Assembly (NCBI GenBank): GCA_964393605.1
Contig: CAYMUL010000035.1
Location: forward strand, 1-32,834
Direction: 5' to 3'
From: CAYMUL01 sp964393605
Lineage (GTDB): Bacteria; Bacteroidota; Ignavibacteria; Ignavibacteriales; Ignavibacteriaceae
DNA length: 32,834 bases
Both the position numbers and the translations under genes were made by a program. Each line of letters begins with the position of its first letter. Position 1 is the stretch's first letter. Shown in pieces: positions 1 through 7,765 of this stretch. The notes beneath the pieces were generated by a model, which worked only from the letters and a program-made list of their open reading frames with translations, did no database searches and was not told where the DNA came from.

Positions 1-38
1 ATAAAAAGAAATTACTAAACTTGCTTGCGGCATTAATA

Positions 39-617
39 TTACGGTGTTTTAATCCGTTTTGTTTTGCCGAGATATTTTGTGAATCCTTTTATATCCTGCA
101 CATTGTGAAAGAGTACCGCGTTATAAATTTCTTTACTCGAAAAATATTGGCGATAGTTCGGATCGTTTGAGTATTTATCTTTTATCATGAGAATGATTTC
201 TCTTTTCTCCGGTGAAAGATGATCGACGATCTTTTGAACGTACTCTTTCGAATTGTTCGCAATGAATTCGGGAACAACCCACAAGTCAATCTTCCAATCT
301 TCAAACACTAAACCCCAATAAAGTGAATTATCGGGGCGACCGAATAGTTGTTTGATTGATGTGTCTCTATAGAAAACACTGCTGGGATTGAATTTTTCGG
401 TGAGTTTGTAACCGAGTTCAAAGAACTCCTTGAGCGTGAGTTCAGGGTTCACAACCGAAATGTCGAGATCTCGTTTTAGCATGAGATCAAGCGTGTAACT
501 GCCTGTTATGATTACTTCGCCGTACTCCTTAACAAGCGGAATAAGTCCTCGTTTGTAAAGAACATTTTCTGCTTCTTTCTTTATCTGCGCAGAAAGTTCT
601 AAAAGATTTTCCTCCAT
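39..617 (-). CDS. Nucleotidyltransferase-fold protein, unknown substrate
   Basis: This 192-residue protein has the core signature of the nucleotidyltransferase (Pol beta-like) fold: a Gly-Ser pair at residues 39-40, an Asp-x-Asp metal-binding pair at 50 and 52 (context LMLKRDLDISV), and a third acidic residue, Asp111, in a beta strand (KIDLWV). All three carboxylates expected of an active enzyme are present. The substrate cannot be told from sequence; the family includes enzymes that transfer nucleotides to small molecules, RNA or proteins. It is the last gene of the minus-strand operon seen here, 12 nt after the DUF5989 gene, so it is probably co-transcribed with the carbamoyltransferase genes. 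No membrane segment or signal peptide is seen. The fold call is fairly secure, the function open. Confidence 0.7.
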   Translation of the reverse strand: MEENLLELSAQIKKEAENVLYKRGLIPLVKEYGEVIITGSYTLDLMLKRDLDISVVNPELTLKEFFELGYKLTEKFNPSSVFYRDTSIKQLFGRPDNSLYWGLVFEDWKIDLWVVPEFIANNSKEYVQKIVDHLSPEKREIILMIKDKYSNDPNYRQYFSSKEIYNAVLFHNVQDIKGFTKYLGKTKRIKTP

Positions 618-629
618 GATTTTTCCTCA

Positions 630-788
630 CTAAAATATTGCATAAATGAACGGAGCTAAAGCCGAGCCTTGCGTGAGAACAATCAAACCTCCGAGTAAAA
701 TTAAAAAGATAACAATAGGAAATAACCACCATTTCTTTCGAACGCGCAGAAATTTCCACAACTCAGATAAAATAGAAATCTTAGACAT
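630..788 (-). CDS. Small DUF5989-family membrane protein (52 aa)
   Basis: A 52-codon gene read directly from the minus strand. The product begins MSKISILSELWKFLRVRKKW, has one hydrophobic segment at about residues 21-38, and ends with LTQGSALAPFIYAIF. The pattern of SELW near the start, a basic RVRKK patch, one membrane helix and a QGSALAPFIY tail matches the DUF5989 family as I know it. These small proteins often sit next to carbamoyltransferase and SxtJ-family genes. It lies 8 nt after the SxtJ-like gene and 12 nt before the nucleotidyltransferase gene, so it belongs to the same operon. The gene is easily missed because of its size and because a longer spurious frame overlaps it. Function is unknown; a small scaffold or partner for the membrane protein next door is a guess. 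Confidence 0.8.
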   Translation of the reverse strand: MSKISILSELWKFLRVRKKWWLFPIVIFLILLGGLIVLTQGSALAPFIYAIF

Positions 789-796
789 GCTATTCT

Positions 797-1216
797 CTAA
801 TATTGTCTTTCGTAATAATTTTTAACTTTAACGGAATCTGACCGTTTGTTCCAATATGTCGGATCACCATTGCCTCGGTTTAAATCCAAAAAATTTTTCC
901 TGCTTAATTTAGTAATTATTCCGATACTTGTCACCACAATAAAAAACAAAATTGTTAAAATTATTTTTGTCATTAACCAGCCCAATATTGTCGCGATTAG
1001 CATCCATACACTATAAATTTTTCTCAATATTTTTTTTGATAGAAAATGAAATAGCACAAGCATAAATCCGGTAGTTGCACAGATGATAACCGCAAACAAC
1101 TGTTCATAATACAGCAACAATGCGGCGGCAATAATTAGTAATCCACCGATTGTGAATGCGAATTTTTTTAGTGCTATATCAGATTTATCTAAGTTTTTTA
1201 ATTCTTCTTTTATCAA
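797..1216 (-). CDS. SxtJ-family integral membrane protein
   Basis: A 139-residue protein with hydrophobic segments at about residues 22-37, 40-60 and 70-105, a basic linker (KKILRKIY) and a polar C-terminus that contains DPTYWNKR. The hydrophobic layout and the C-terminal motif with Trp, shortly before a Lys/Tyr-rich end, resemble the SxtJ family, named from the cyanobacterial saxitoxin cluster but widespread in bacteria that make no toxin. It overlaps the 3' end of the carbamoyltransferase gene by 4 nt (ATGA), so the two are almost certainly translationally coupled. No biochemical role is established. Given the neighbours it may anchor or export the carbamoylated product, which is inference only. 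Confidence 0.7.
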   Translation of the reverse strand: MIKEELKNLDKSDIALKKFAFTIGGLLIIAAALLLYYEQLFAVIICATTGFMLVLFHFLSKKILRKIYSVWMLIATILGWLMTKIILTILFFIVVTSIGIITKLSRKNFLDLNRGNGDPTYWNKRSDSVKVKNYYERQY

Positions 1217-3027
1217 TCTAATCCAAATGGTTTTTCGTTGAACAATAATTTATTTTTTTCTGGCTGAAGTTTTTTATCAATCAAATAATTTCCGAGCAGC
1301 AGAAAATCGATGTTGGTGCGCATGAAACAATTATAAGCATCTTCAGGTGTGCAAACAATCGGTTCGCCGCGCACATTGAATGAAGTATTTATCAGTACAG
1401 GGCAACCTGTCAATTCTTCAAAACTTTTTAAGAGAAGATAATATCGCTCATTAGTTTCGCGGTGAACAGTTTGAATGCGCGCCGAGTAATCAACATGTGT
1501 AATTGCAGGAACTTCGGAGCGAACAATATTCAATTTTTCAATTCCCCAAAGTTTTTCTTTTCCTTCCTGAATATTTTTTCTTTTCGATTTAACAACATCC
1601 GCAACCAAAAGCATATACGGAGAATCTTCCTCAAGTTCAAAATAATCATTAACACGCTCGGCTAAAATGCTTGGCGCAAACGGTCTGAAACCTTCCCTGA
1701 ATTTTATTTTGATATTCAACTTTGCTTGCATTTCGGGATTTCTTGCATCAGCTAAAATTGAGCGATTCCCCAACGCGCGCGGACCGAATTCCATCTTCCC
1801 CTGAAACCACCCGACAACATTTCCCTCGGCAATTATTTTTGCGGTAACGTTGAAAATTTCTGCGTCATCCAAAAAGGAAAACGGAATTTCTTTTTCTTCC
1901 AAAAATTTTTTGATTTCATCATTCGAAAAATCCGGACCAAGAAACGCACCTTTCATCGAATCACTTTTTTGAACTTTTCGTTCATTGCCAAGATATTCAT
2001 GCCAGACAGCCAGAGCCGCGCCAATTGCGCCTCCGGCATCGCCCGAGGCGGGTTGAATCCATATTTTATCGAAGATTTTTTCACGCAATACTTTTCCATT
2101 CGCCACACAATTGAGCGCAACGCCGCCGGCAAGACAAAGATTTTTTTCATCCGTTTCTGCGCGAACGTGCCGCGCCATTTTCAAAACTATCATTTCTGTT
2201 ACATCTTGAATTGATCGTGCGAGATCCATTTCTTTTTGTGTCAGCAACGATTCCGGTTTTCGCGGTTCACCTCCAAACAATGAATTAAATTTTTCATTCG
2301 TCATTCTCAAACCGGAACAATAATCAAAATATTTCATGTTCATTTTAAATGAACCGTCTTCTTTTACATCAATCAATTCATTCAAAATAATATCGACATA
2401 TTTCGGTTCGCCGTATGGAGCGAGTCCCATTACTTTATATTCGCCGGAATTCACTTTGAATCCTGTGTAATATGTAAATGCAGAATAAAGCAATCCGAGC
2501 GAATGAGGAAATTTTATTTCAGAAAGTATTTCTGTTTTGCTATTTATTCCGAAGCCGAAACTCGTTGTAGTCCACTCCCCTACACCGTCCATTGTGAGTA
2601 TTGCCGCGCTCTCGAACGGGGAAGGAAAAAAAGCGGAAGCCGCGTGCGACTCATGATGTTCTGGAAAAAGAATTTCTCCTTCGTAATTTAATTTTTTCGC
2701 AATGATATCTTTTATCCAAAGTTTTTCTTTTATCCACACGGGCATTGCGGTGATGAAAGATTTTAGACCGACCGGCGAAAATTGTAAATAGGTTTCGATC
2801 AATCTTTCAAACTTGAGGAATGGTTTGTCGTAGAATGAAACGTAAGAAAGTTCTTTACTTGTAATTCCATTTGACTTCAAGCAATAATCAATAGCATGAA
2901 TTGGAAAATTTTGATCATGTTTGAAACGTGTGAATCTCTCCTCCTGCGCGGCAGATATTATTTCACCATCTTTAATTAAACATGCGGCGCTGTCATGATA
3001 AAAAGCAGAGATGCCGAGTATGTACAT
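1213..3027 (-). CDS. NodU/CmcH-family carbamoyltransferase
   Basis: A 604-residue, full-length carbamoyltransferase of the NodU/TobZ/CmcH family. Such enzymes transfer the carbamoyl group of carbamoyl phosphate to a hydroxyl of a sugar or antibiotic through a carbamoyl-adenylate. The N-terminal Kae1/HypF-like ASKHA domain starts MYILGISAFYHDSAACLI and carries the metal-binding HHESHAASA at 124-132, the DGVGEW loop at 147-152 and a CLAGGVALNC motif. The C-terminal domain has FGPRALGNRS at roughly 412-421 and FREGFRPFAPS. All signature segments are intact, so it should be active. Its start codon shares one base with the stop of the upstream isomerase gene (TGATG), and its 3' end overlaps the SxtJ-like gene. 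The acceptor substrate is unknown, and no polyketide, peptide or nodulation-factor genes are in view. Confidence 0.92.
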   Translation of the reverse strand: MYILGISAFYHDSAACLIKDGEIISAAQEERFTRFKHDQNFPIHAIDYCLKSNGITSKELSYVSFYDKPFLKFERLIETYLQFSPVGLKSFITAMPVWIKEKLWIKDIIAKKLNYEGEILFPEHHESHAASAFFPSPFESAAILTMDGVGEWTTTSFGFGINSKTEILSEIKFPHSLGLLYSAFTYYTGFKVNSGEYKVMGLAPYGEPKYVDIILNELIDVKEDGSFKMNMKYFDYCSGLRMTNEKFNSLFGGEPRKPESLLTQKEMDLARSIQDVTEMIVLKMARHVRAETDEKNLCLAGGVALNCVANGKVLREKIFDKIWIQPASGDAGGAIGAALAVWHEYLGNERKVQKSDSMKGAFLGPDFSNDEIKKFLEEKEIPFSFLDDAEIFNVTAKIIAEGNVVGWFQGKMEFGPRALGNRSILADARNPEMQAKLNIKIKFREGFRPFAPSILAERVNDYFELEEDSPYMLLVADVVKSKRKNIQEGKEKLWGIEKLNIVRSEVPAITHVDYSARIQTVHRETNERYYLLLKSFEELTGCPVLINTSFNVRGEPIVCTPEDAYNCFMRTNIDFLLLGNYLIDKKLQPEKNKLLFNEKPFGLD

Positions 3028-4868
3028 CAGGGAATTTTATTTTTGTTACGAAAATAAATTTCAACCCACGAATCGAAAGGAGCAACAATCGGCACGGCTG
3101 TCATCTGTCCGCCGAATCCGAGATGCCGTATAACAAGCGAATTAACTTCCGTCGTTTGAACTGAATTGAAAGCATCGCCAAAAATTTCTATTCCATATTT
3201 TTCTGCGAGTGTTGCAGTTTGCATATTCATCAATCCATGAATTTTTTCTGTCATTAATATTTGCCTTAATTCTTCGCGCACAGCTTCAAAAGATTTTGTT
3301 TCCGTTACGATTGGTTCTTTCTTTCCAATTAGTTTTATAATTGAATATCCTTCGCTTAATTCAATCGGTCCATAAACTTCATTCAATTCGAGAGTCGCGG
3401 CAATTCTACCAATCTCTCCGAACTGCGTAACGGGAAAGAAGCCATACTCGCCGCTATTTATTTTTGTCCATTCTCGTTGACTATAAATATTCGCTAAAGA
3501 TTTAAAATCTTCGGAGGCATTGATTTTATTGAGGATGACTGCAATCGTATCAATATTGTCATTCAATATTTCAATTATGTTCACAAGCGGAGGTGAAGAG
3601 ATTTGTTTATGTCTGCGATTATAAAATTCTTTTAATTCGCTTTCCGAAATTTTAATGCTATCCGTGAACTCATTCTTTGCAAGTTGAAAAAGATAATTAT
3701 CGCGCCACATTTTCAAATCAGTTTTAACCTCGATCATGTTTTGATAACCTCTTCGCTTCGCTTCGTTGGAGAGTAATTCACTTTCGATGAATGTTCTCAT
3801 TCTCCGGTTCAGTTCTTGAAAAACATACTCAATATCCGTCTCGAATATTTTAATTCCGTCAAACGCCAATCTAAAAAATATTTTTTGTAAAGAATATTCT
3901 TCACCTTCGATGCTCATTACATTTGAACTTTGTTCCGCGAATGACAATTTGCCGAGTACGTTATTTACGTCATAAGCATCAACGGTTATTTGCTCACCAT
4001 CTTTCAATTTCTGAAAATATTTTTTTTCTGCCAGAACATCAGAAAGAGTTGAAGCGAGTAGTTTAAGAAGTTTTGCATCAACATCAATATTTTTTGATTG
4101 AAAAAATTCAGAATAAAATTTTTGGTAAAGATAATTTTCTTTTCGTGCAGTAAAGATTTTCTTTGCGGAATTAATTGCATCTTCATCATTCGCACGCAGG
4201 CTTTCTTCAATCCAATTTTCCATTTTGAAAATATACCAACCGTCGGGAGTCAATATTGGCGCGGTAAATTCTCCTTTTCTCTTTTTGAATAATGAGTCTT
4301 CGATTCCGCTCTCCATCTGTCCGTACACAATTTCGATTGCATTTGGTTGTTCTTCAAATTCTCCACGAGTTACAAGCAGCGAATCAAAATTTTCGCCGAC
4401 AACTAATCTTCTGTGCAATTCTTTTATTTCACTCTCTTCAAAACTAAAGAGAAATTTTACATACAATTTTTTCTTAAAACGATTTAGCGCTTCTTTCATT
4501 TCCAAATCAGTGAAATGAATTTTTTCAGCAATTTCTTTCTGCCAAAGCATATCGCGAAGAAGCATATTCTCGATTGATTCCATCGCAATTTGAAATGCAC
4601 TGCTCGTATCCAGATATTTGTTCACAGCTTCAGCCGCCCAAAGTTTTTCTGCGATTAAACTGTAAAGAAATTTTAGTTTCTGTCCCGCCGCCTGATCTTT
4701 TTTATGCTTGCCGGGTTGTGGCGTGAATTCATATCGCTCGAGCAGTTCTCCTTTGGTGATTGTGAACGCGCCGGCTTGTGCAACCGGCGTGGGATCAGCG
4801 TCATCCTGCGCAATTAAAAGTTCGGCTTGGAAAATATAGAATGAGAAAAGTAGTAAAAGTAATTTCAT
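3027..4868 (-). CDS. Secreted PpiC/SurA-like peptidyl-prolyl isomerase
   Basis: About 613 residues. I chose the ATG at 4868 because it begins directly with a signal peptide (MKLLLLLFSFYIFQAELLIA, then QDDADP) and because a promoter-like TATCTTTG lies just upstream at 4883-4890; the open frame continues to 4934 but would start upstream of that element. After the signal comes a helical SurA-N-like region, then two parvulin-like segments. One is at roughly residues 136-220 (from KKLYVKFLFSF to DGWYIFKMENW); the other is in the C-terminal third (from PPLVNIIEILND to GYSIIKLIGKKEP, with a GEYGFFPVTQFGEIG core). Such proteins fold outer-membrane and secreted proteins in the periplasm. It is the first gene of the carbamoyltransferase operon. 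Catalytic activity of either parvulin domain is uncertain; it may be mainly a chaperone. Confidence 0.8.
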   Translation of the reverse strand: MKLLLLLFSFYIFQAELLIAQDDADPTPVAQAGAFTITKGELLERYEFTPQPGKHKKDQAAGQKLKFLYSLIAEKLWAAEAVNKYLDTSSAFQIAMESIENMLLRDMLWQKEIAEKIHFTDLEMKEALNRFKKKLYVKFLFSFEESEIKELHRRLVVGENFDSLLVTRGEFEEQPNAIEIVYGQMESGIEDSLFKKRKGEFTAPILTPDGWYIFKMENWIEESLRANDEDAINSAKKIFTARKENYLYQKFYSEFFQSKNIDVDAKLLKLLASTLSDVLAEKKYFQKLKDGEQITVDAYDVNNVLGKLSFAEQSSNVMSIEGEEYSLQKIFFRLAFDGIKIFETDIEYVFQELNRRMRTFIESELLSNEAKRRGYQNMIEVKTDLKMWRDNYLFQLAKNEFTDSIKISESELKEFYNRRHKQISSPPLVNIIEILNDNIDTIAVILNKINASEDFKSLANIYSQREWTKINSGEYGFFPVTQFGEIGRIAATLELNEVYGPIELSEGYSIIKLIGKKEPIVTETKSFEAVREELRQILMTEKIHGLMNMQTATLAEKYGIEIFGDAFNSVQTTEVNSLVIRHLGFGGQMTAVPIVAPFDSWVEIYFRNKNKIP

Positions 4869-4882
4869 ATTTTTTTCAGGTG

Positions 4883-4890
4883 CAAAGATA
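4883..4890 (-). promoter_or_regulatory. Bacteroidota-type -7 element for the isomerase operon
   Basis: On the minus strand this reads TATCTTTG, an exact match to the TAnnTTTG -7 consensus of Bacteroidota primary-sigma promoters. A transcript would start about 4-5 nt downstream, giving a leader of roughly 10 nt before the ATG at 4868. No clear -33 TTG is found at the expected distance, so the call is provisional. Confidence 0.4.
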
Positions 4891-4941
4891 AGTTTGTTTA
4901 ATGAAAAGAACCGCTCGTAAATTTGTAAAAACACCTTATTT

Positions 4942-4949
4942 TATTTTTG
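4942..4949 (+). promoter_or_regulatory. Bacteroidota-type -7 element for the SGNH hydrolase gene
   Basis: TATTTTTG matches TAnnTTTG and lies 15 nt before the ATG at 4965. A TTTG at 4922-4925 could be the upstream element, but the 16-nt spacing is shorter than the usual 19-21. With the opposite element at 4883-4890 it makes a compact divergent promoter region. Confidence 0.35.
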
Positions 4950-4964
4950 AACTATTAAAGATCG

Positions 4965-6836
4965 ATGTCGAAAGAAACAATAAAATATCCGCTCTGGTTT
5001 TATGCGATCGCGCTGTCAATTCCGTTACTCATAATTTCTCTTTTAGAATTTTCATTACGCCAATTTGACTACGGAAAAGATTACAAAGTATTCACCGAAC
5101 TCTCGGAAAGTTATCCCGGATATTTGTTTTTAAATCCGGAAATCACATCGAAATATTTTTTGAATATTGAAACTCCTCCTTCCGTTATTGCAGATGGTTT
5201 CAAAAAAGAAAAAAGTAAAAATTGTTTTCGTGTTTTTGTTTTAGGGGGAAGCAGTACTGCCGGTTGGCCCTACGTTCCCAACGCAAGTTTTTCTCGCTAC
5301 ATTAAACGAAGATTGCAAATTGAATTCCCCTCAACTGAAATTGAAGTTATTAATCTCGGAATGTCGGCAGTGAATAGTATTACGATACTCGATTTGATAG
5401 ATGATGTACTCGAGCAAAGTCCCGATTTAATCTGTATTTATGCGGGTCACAACGAATACTACGGTGTGTACGGTGCGGCATCCACACAGTCTTTTGGCAG
5501 TTCAATATTTCTAAAAAATTTGATAATTCGGTTGCAAGATTTCCGCGCGGTGCAATTGATTCAAAATGTAATTACAGCCGCAACAAAATTATTTTCATCG
5601 GAAGAGAAGAAAAATCAAAACGAAACTTTGATGACGAGAATGATTGGCGAAAATCTAATTCCATTTGGTTCTTCACTTTATAAAGATGGGATTGAGCAGT
5701 TCGAAACAAATTTTTCTTTAATTCTGAAAAAGATTTCTGAAAAAAATATTCCCACACTTATCGGAACATTAGCATCCAATTTGAAAGATTTGAAACCATT
5801 CAAATCAGTTGAGTATGAAAAATTATCCACAGCCGACTATCTATTTTCCGAAGGAGAAAAATATTATCAGCAGGGCGATTTCAAACGCGCGAAGGAGATG
5901 TTCACTCACGCAAAAGATTATGATGCAATTCGTTTCCGTGCGCCATCCGAGATTAATGAAAAAATAATTTCGCTCGCATCGAAATATTCCGTTGAGGTTG
6001 TGAATATTGACTCCGCGATTAATGTGCAAAGCGAGAATGGAATCGTCGGAAATAATTTGATGGTCGATCATCTTCATTTAACCACACTTGGTTATCAATT
6101 AATCGGAAGAGAATTTTTCCGTACGATGCAGAAAAAAAATTATTTGCCGCAGAAAAAAAATATTAATGCCGAAGAAAAAACTTTGGATAGTCTTTCTTTT
6201 GCAAGTTTAGTTTTCACTCCGCTTGATTCAACGATTGCCGATTTGCGAATTAGAATTTTAAAGGGAGGATTTCCCTTCGTTCCAAAAGGTGAACCGAACA
6301 AATTAATAAATGAATACAAACCGAAATATTTTATCGATACGCTCGCAATGTTTGTGATTGACAGAATTATATCCTGGGAAAAAGCTCACTACGATGCGGC
6401 GTCGTATTATCTTTCGATGAATAATTTTCAATCTGCAATGAGAGAATTCGATGCACTAATTGCCGATCGCCCGATGAATACTGCTCCGTATCAACAAGCC
6501 GCAACTGTTCTAATTGATTTGAAATTGTACAACGAAGCGAAAAAATATCTTGAACAGCTAAATAATTTATCGCCGGGATTTTTCGCTCATAAATGGCTGG
6601 GTGCGATAGCACTCAATAATAATCAACTCGAAACTGCACTCCTTCATTTGGAAGCCGCAACCAGTTATTCGCAAACAGACCCGCAAGTTTATTACAATCT
6701 CGCGGGCGCGTATTACAAAGCGAGTCAAATCGATAAATCATTCAATGCGATAAAAAAATGTTTGCAGTTGAATCCGCAAAATCAGATTGCACAAAATTTT
6801 TATAATCAACTTCGCGCCGTGTTCGGAGAGAGATAA
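4965..6836 (+). CDS. Membrane-anchored SGNH hydrolase with TPR repeats
   Basis: A 623-residue protein. Residues about 9-30 form a single N-terminal membrane anchor. The SGNH/GDSL hydrolase domain follows, with the nucleophile block FVLGGSSTAG (91-100), the Asn block YAGHNEYYG (159-167) and the catalytic DHLH (Asp368, His371). Between the last two blocks a TPR-like helical pair is inserted (about 287-320, FSEGEKYYQQGDFKRAKEMF). The C-terminal part, about 465-620, is a series of TPR repeats (YYLSMNNFQSAMREFDALI and similar units). SGNH enzymes cleave or transfer esters, for example acetyl groups on glycans. The gene is divergent from the isomerase-carbamoyltransferase operon, and genes of this type often accompany carbamoyltransferase/SxtJ/DUF5989 sets. 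Topology suggests the catalytic domain is periplasmic. The substrate is unknown. Confidence 0.8.
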   Translation: MSKETIKYPLWFYAIALSIPLLIISLLEFSLRQFDYGKDYKVFTELSESYPGYLFLNPEITSKYFLNIETPPSVIADGFKKEKSKNCFRVFVLGGSSTAGWPYVPNASFSRYIKRRLQIEFPSTEIEVINLGMSAVNSITILDLIDDVLEQSPDLICIYAGHNEYYGVYGAASTQSFGSSIFLKNLIIRLQDFRAVQLIQNVITAATKLFSSEEKKNQNETLMTRMIGENLIPFGSSLYKDGIEQFETNFSLILKKISEKNIPTLIGTLASNLKDLKPFKSVEYEKLSTADYLFSEGEKYYQQGDFKRAKEMFTHAKDYDAIRFRAPSEINEKIISLASKYSVEVVNIDSAINVQSENGIVGNNLMVDHLHLTTLGYQLIGREFFRTMQKKNYLPQKKNINAEEKTLDSLSFASLVFTPLDSTIADLRIRILKGGFPFVPKGEPNKLINEYKPKYFIDTLAMFVIDRIISWEKAHYDAASYYLSMNNFQSAMREFDALIADRPMNTAPYQQAATVLIDLKLYNEAKKYLEQLNNLSPGFFAHKWLGAIALNNNQLETALLHLEAATSYSQTDPQVYYNLAGAYYKASQIDKSFNAIKKCLQLNPQNQIAQNFYNQLRAVFGER

Positions 6837-6839
6837 AAA

Positions 6840-7181
6840 TTACTTCTGCTTTATCCATTCATTCCAAACTTCCGGTTTGTAGCCGAGAGTTGAAACCATT
6901 CCATTTCGCACGATAGGAGTTTTAACTAATTCATAATCTTCCAACAGCTTTTGTTCAACATCAAAAACCATAAACTGCAATCCCTTCTGTTGATATTGTT
7001 TACTCTCTTTGTCAATTAATTCGTCAAGTGGAATTGTGCGAGTAATATTCTCGATCTCTCCTTTGCTGATATTTTTTTCTTTTAAGTCTTTAAAGTGGAA
7101 AGGAATTCTTCTCTCTTTAAAAAATCTTTCTGCTTTTTGAGTTTCTCTGCATTTTTTAGTTCCGATAATTTGGATATTCAT
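6840..7181 (-). CDS. ArsC/Spx-family thioredoxin-fold protein
   Basis: A 113-residue protein of the ArsC/Spx/YffB family. It has an N-terminal strand and a Cys11 loop (IIGTKKCRETQKAERFF), then RRIPFHFKDL, and a C-terminal strand and turn KTPIVRNG typical of the thioredoxin-like fold. Only one Cys is in the active-site loop (KKCRE, not CxxC), so it is unlike redox-switched CxxC Spx. Members include glutaredoxin-linked arsenate reductases and RNA-polymerase-binding stress regulators, and sequence alone does not separate these. No ars genes are nearby. The gene converges on the SGNH hydrolase gene with 3 nt between stops and diverges from the OsmC gene. A Shine-Dalgarno-like AAGGAAG precedes the ATG. 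Confidence 0.75.
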   Translation of the reverse strand: MNIQIIGTKKCRETQKAERFFKERRIPFHFKDLKEKNISKGEIENITRTIPLDELIDKESKQYQQKGLQFMVFDVEQKLLEDYELVKTPIVRNGMVSTLGYKPEVWNEWIKQK

Positions 7182-7274
7182 AACAATAACTTCCTTTTAA
7201 GTTTTAGAAGAAAAGAACTATTTTTTGAACACAAATAAAATAATTTTATCCCTTACAAAAAAAAGGAGTTCAAT

Positions 7275-7700
7275 ATGCCAGTAAGAATAGCAAAGGCACA
7301 ATGGAACGGCGATTTGCAAACAGGCAACGGTGTTCTCGATTCACAAACAGGCGCAGTTAAAGGGCAATATTCATTTTCATCACGATTCGAAGAAGGGATC
7401 GGCACAAACCCGGAAGAGTTGCTCGCGGCGGCACACGCCGGTTGCTTCTCGATGGCTCTCTCTGCAGGCTTAGCGAAAAATGGTTTCAAACCTGTTTCTG
7501 TTGCGACTGAAGACAAAGTGCATATTGTCAAAGGCGATGCCGGCTTCAGTATTACAAAAATTGAAGTTCACTGCAATGCTAAGGTTGAAAATATTACAGA
7601 TGAAGAGTTTCAAAAAATTGCAGCTGCAACTAAAGAAGGCTGCCCTGTTTCCCGCGCATTAACGGGTACAACTTTTGAACTTTATGCAACATTAGTTTAA
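7275..7700 (+). CDS. osmC: OsmC-family peroxiredoxin
   Basis: A 141-residue OsmC-subfamily protein that reduces organic hydroperoxides with a two-cysteine mechanism. The reactive pair is present: Cys57 (AAHAGCFSMAL) and Cys123 (KEGCPVSRAL), with the conserved Arg37 and Glu47 (TNPEELLAAAH). Length and motif order match E. coli OsmC. A strong Shine-Dalgarno AAGGAG at 7263-7268 lies 6 nt before the ATG, stronger than that of most genes here, which suggests high expression. The gene stands alone between a divergent Spx/ArsC-like gene and a hairpin terminator. Its role is probably detoxification of lipid or organic peroxides in the cytoplasm. Confidence 0.92.
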   Translation: MPVRIAKAQWNGDLQTGNGVLDSQTGAVKGQYSFSSRFEEGIGTNPEELLAAAHAGCFSMALSAGLAKNGFKPVSVATEDKVHIVKGDAGFSITKIEVHCNAKVENITDEEFQKIAAATKEGCPVSRALTGTTFELYATLV

Positions 7701-7712
7701 CATTTATTGATG

Positions 7713-7748
7713 AACTCCTATTCTATTGAATCGGAGTTTCTCTTTTTC
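7713..7748 (+). terminator. Intrinsic terminator after osmC
   Basis: AACTCC (7713-7718) pairs with GGAGTT (7733-7738), and an inner ATTC/GAAT stem (7720-7723 with 7728-7731) closes a TATT loop; one T/C mismatch separates the two stems. The run TCTCTTTTTC follows at once. It sits 12 nt past the osmC stop and before pncB, so it separates the two units. Confidence 0.75.
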
Positions 7749-7765
7749 AATTAATTATTTTCAGA

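Noticed and set aside
39..3027. Saxitoxin or aminoglycoside biosynthesis cluster
   Set aside because: Only the carbamoyltransferase and SxtJ-like genes are shared; no polyketide, amidinotransferase or sugar-assembly genes are present, and these two families are widespread in non-producers.
4869..4934. N-terminal extension of the isomerase
   Set aside because: It would place 22 residues before a good signal peptide and overlap the predicted promoter; the internal ATG at 4868 is more plausible.
6840..7181. Dedicated arsenic resistance gene arsC
   Set aside because: The family includes Spx-like and uncharacterised proteins and there are no arsB, acr3 or arsR genes nearby, so a specific arsenate-reductase call is not supported.
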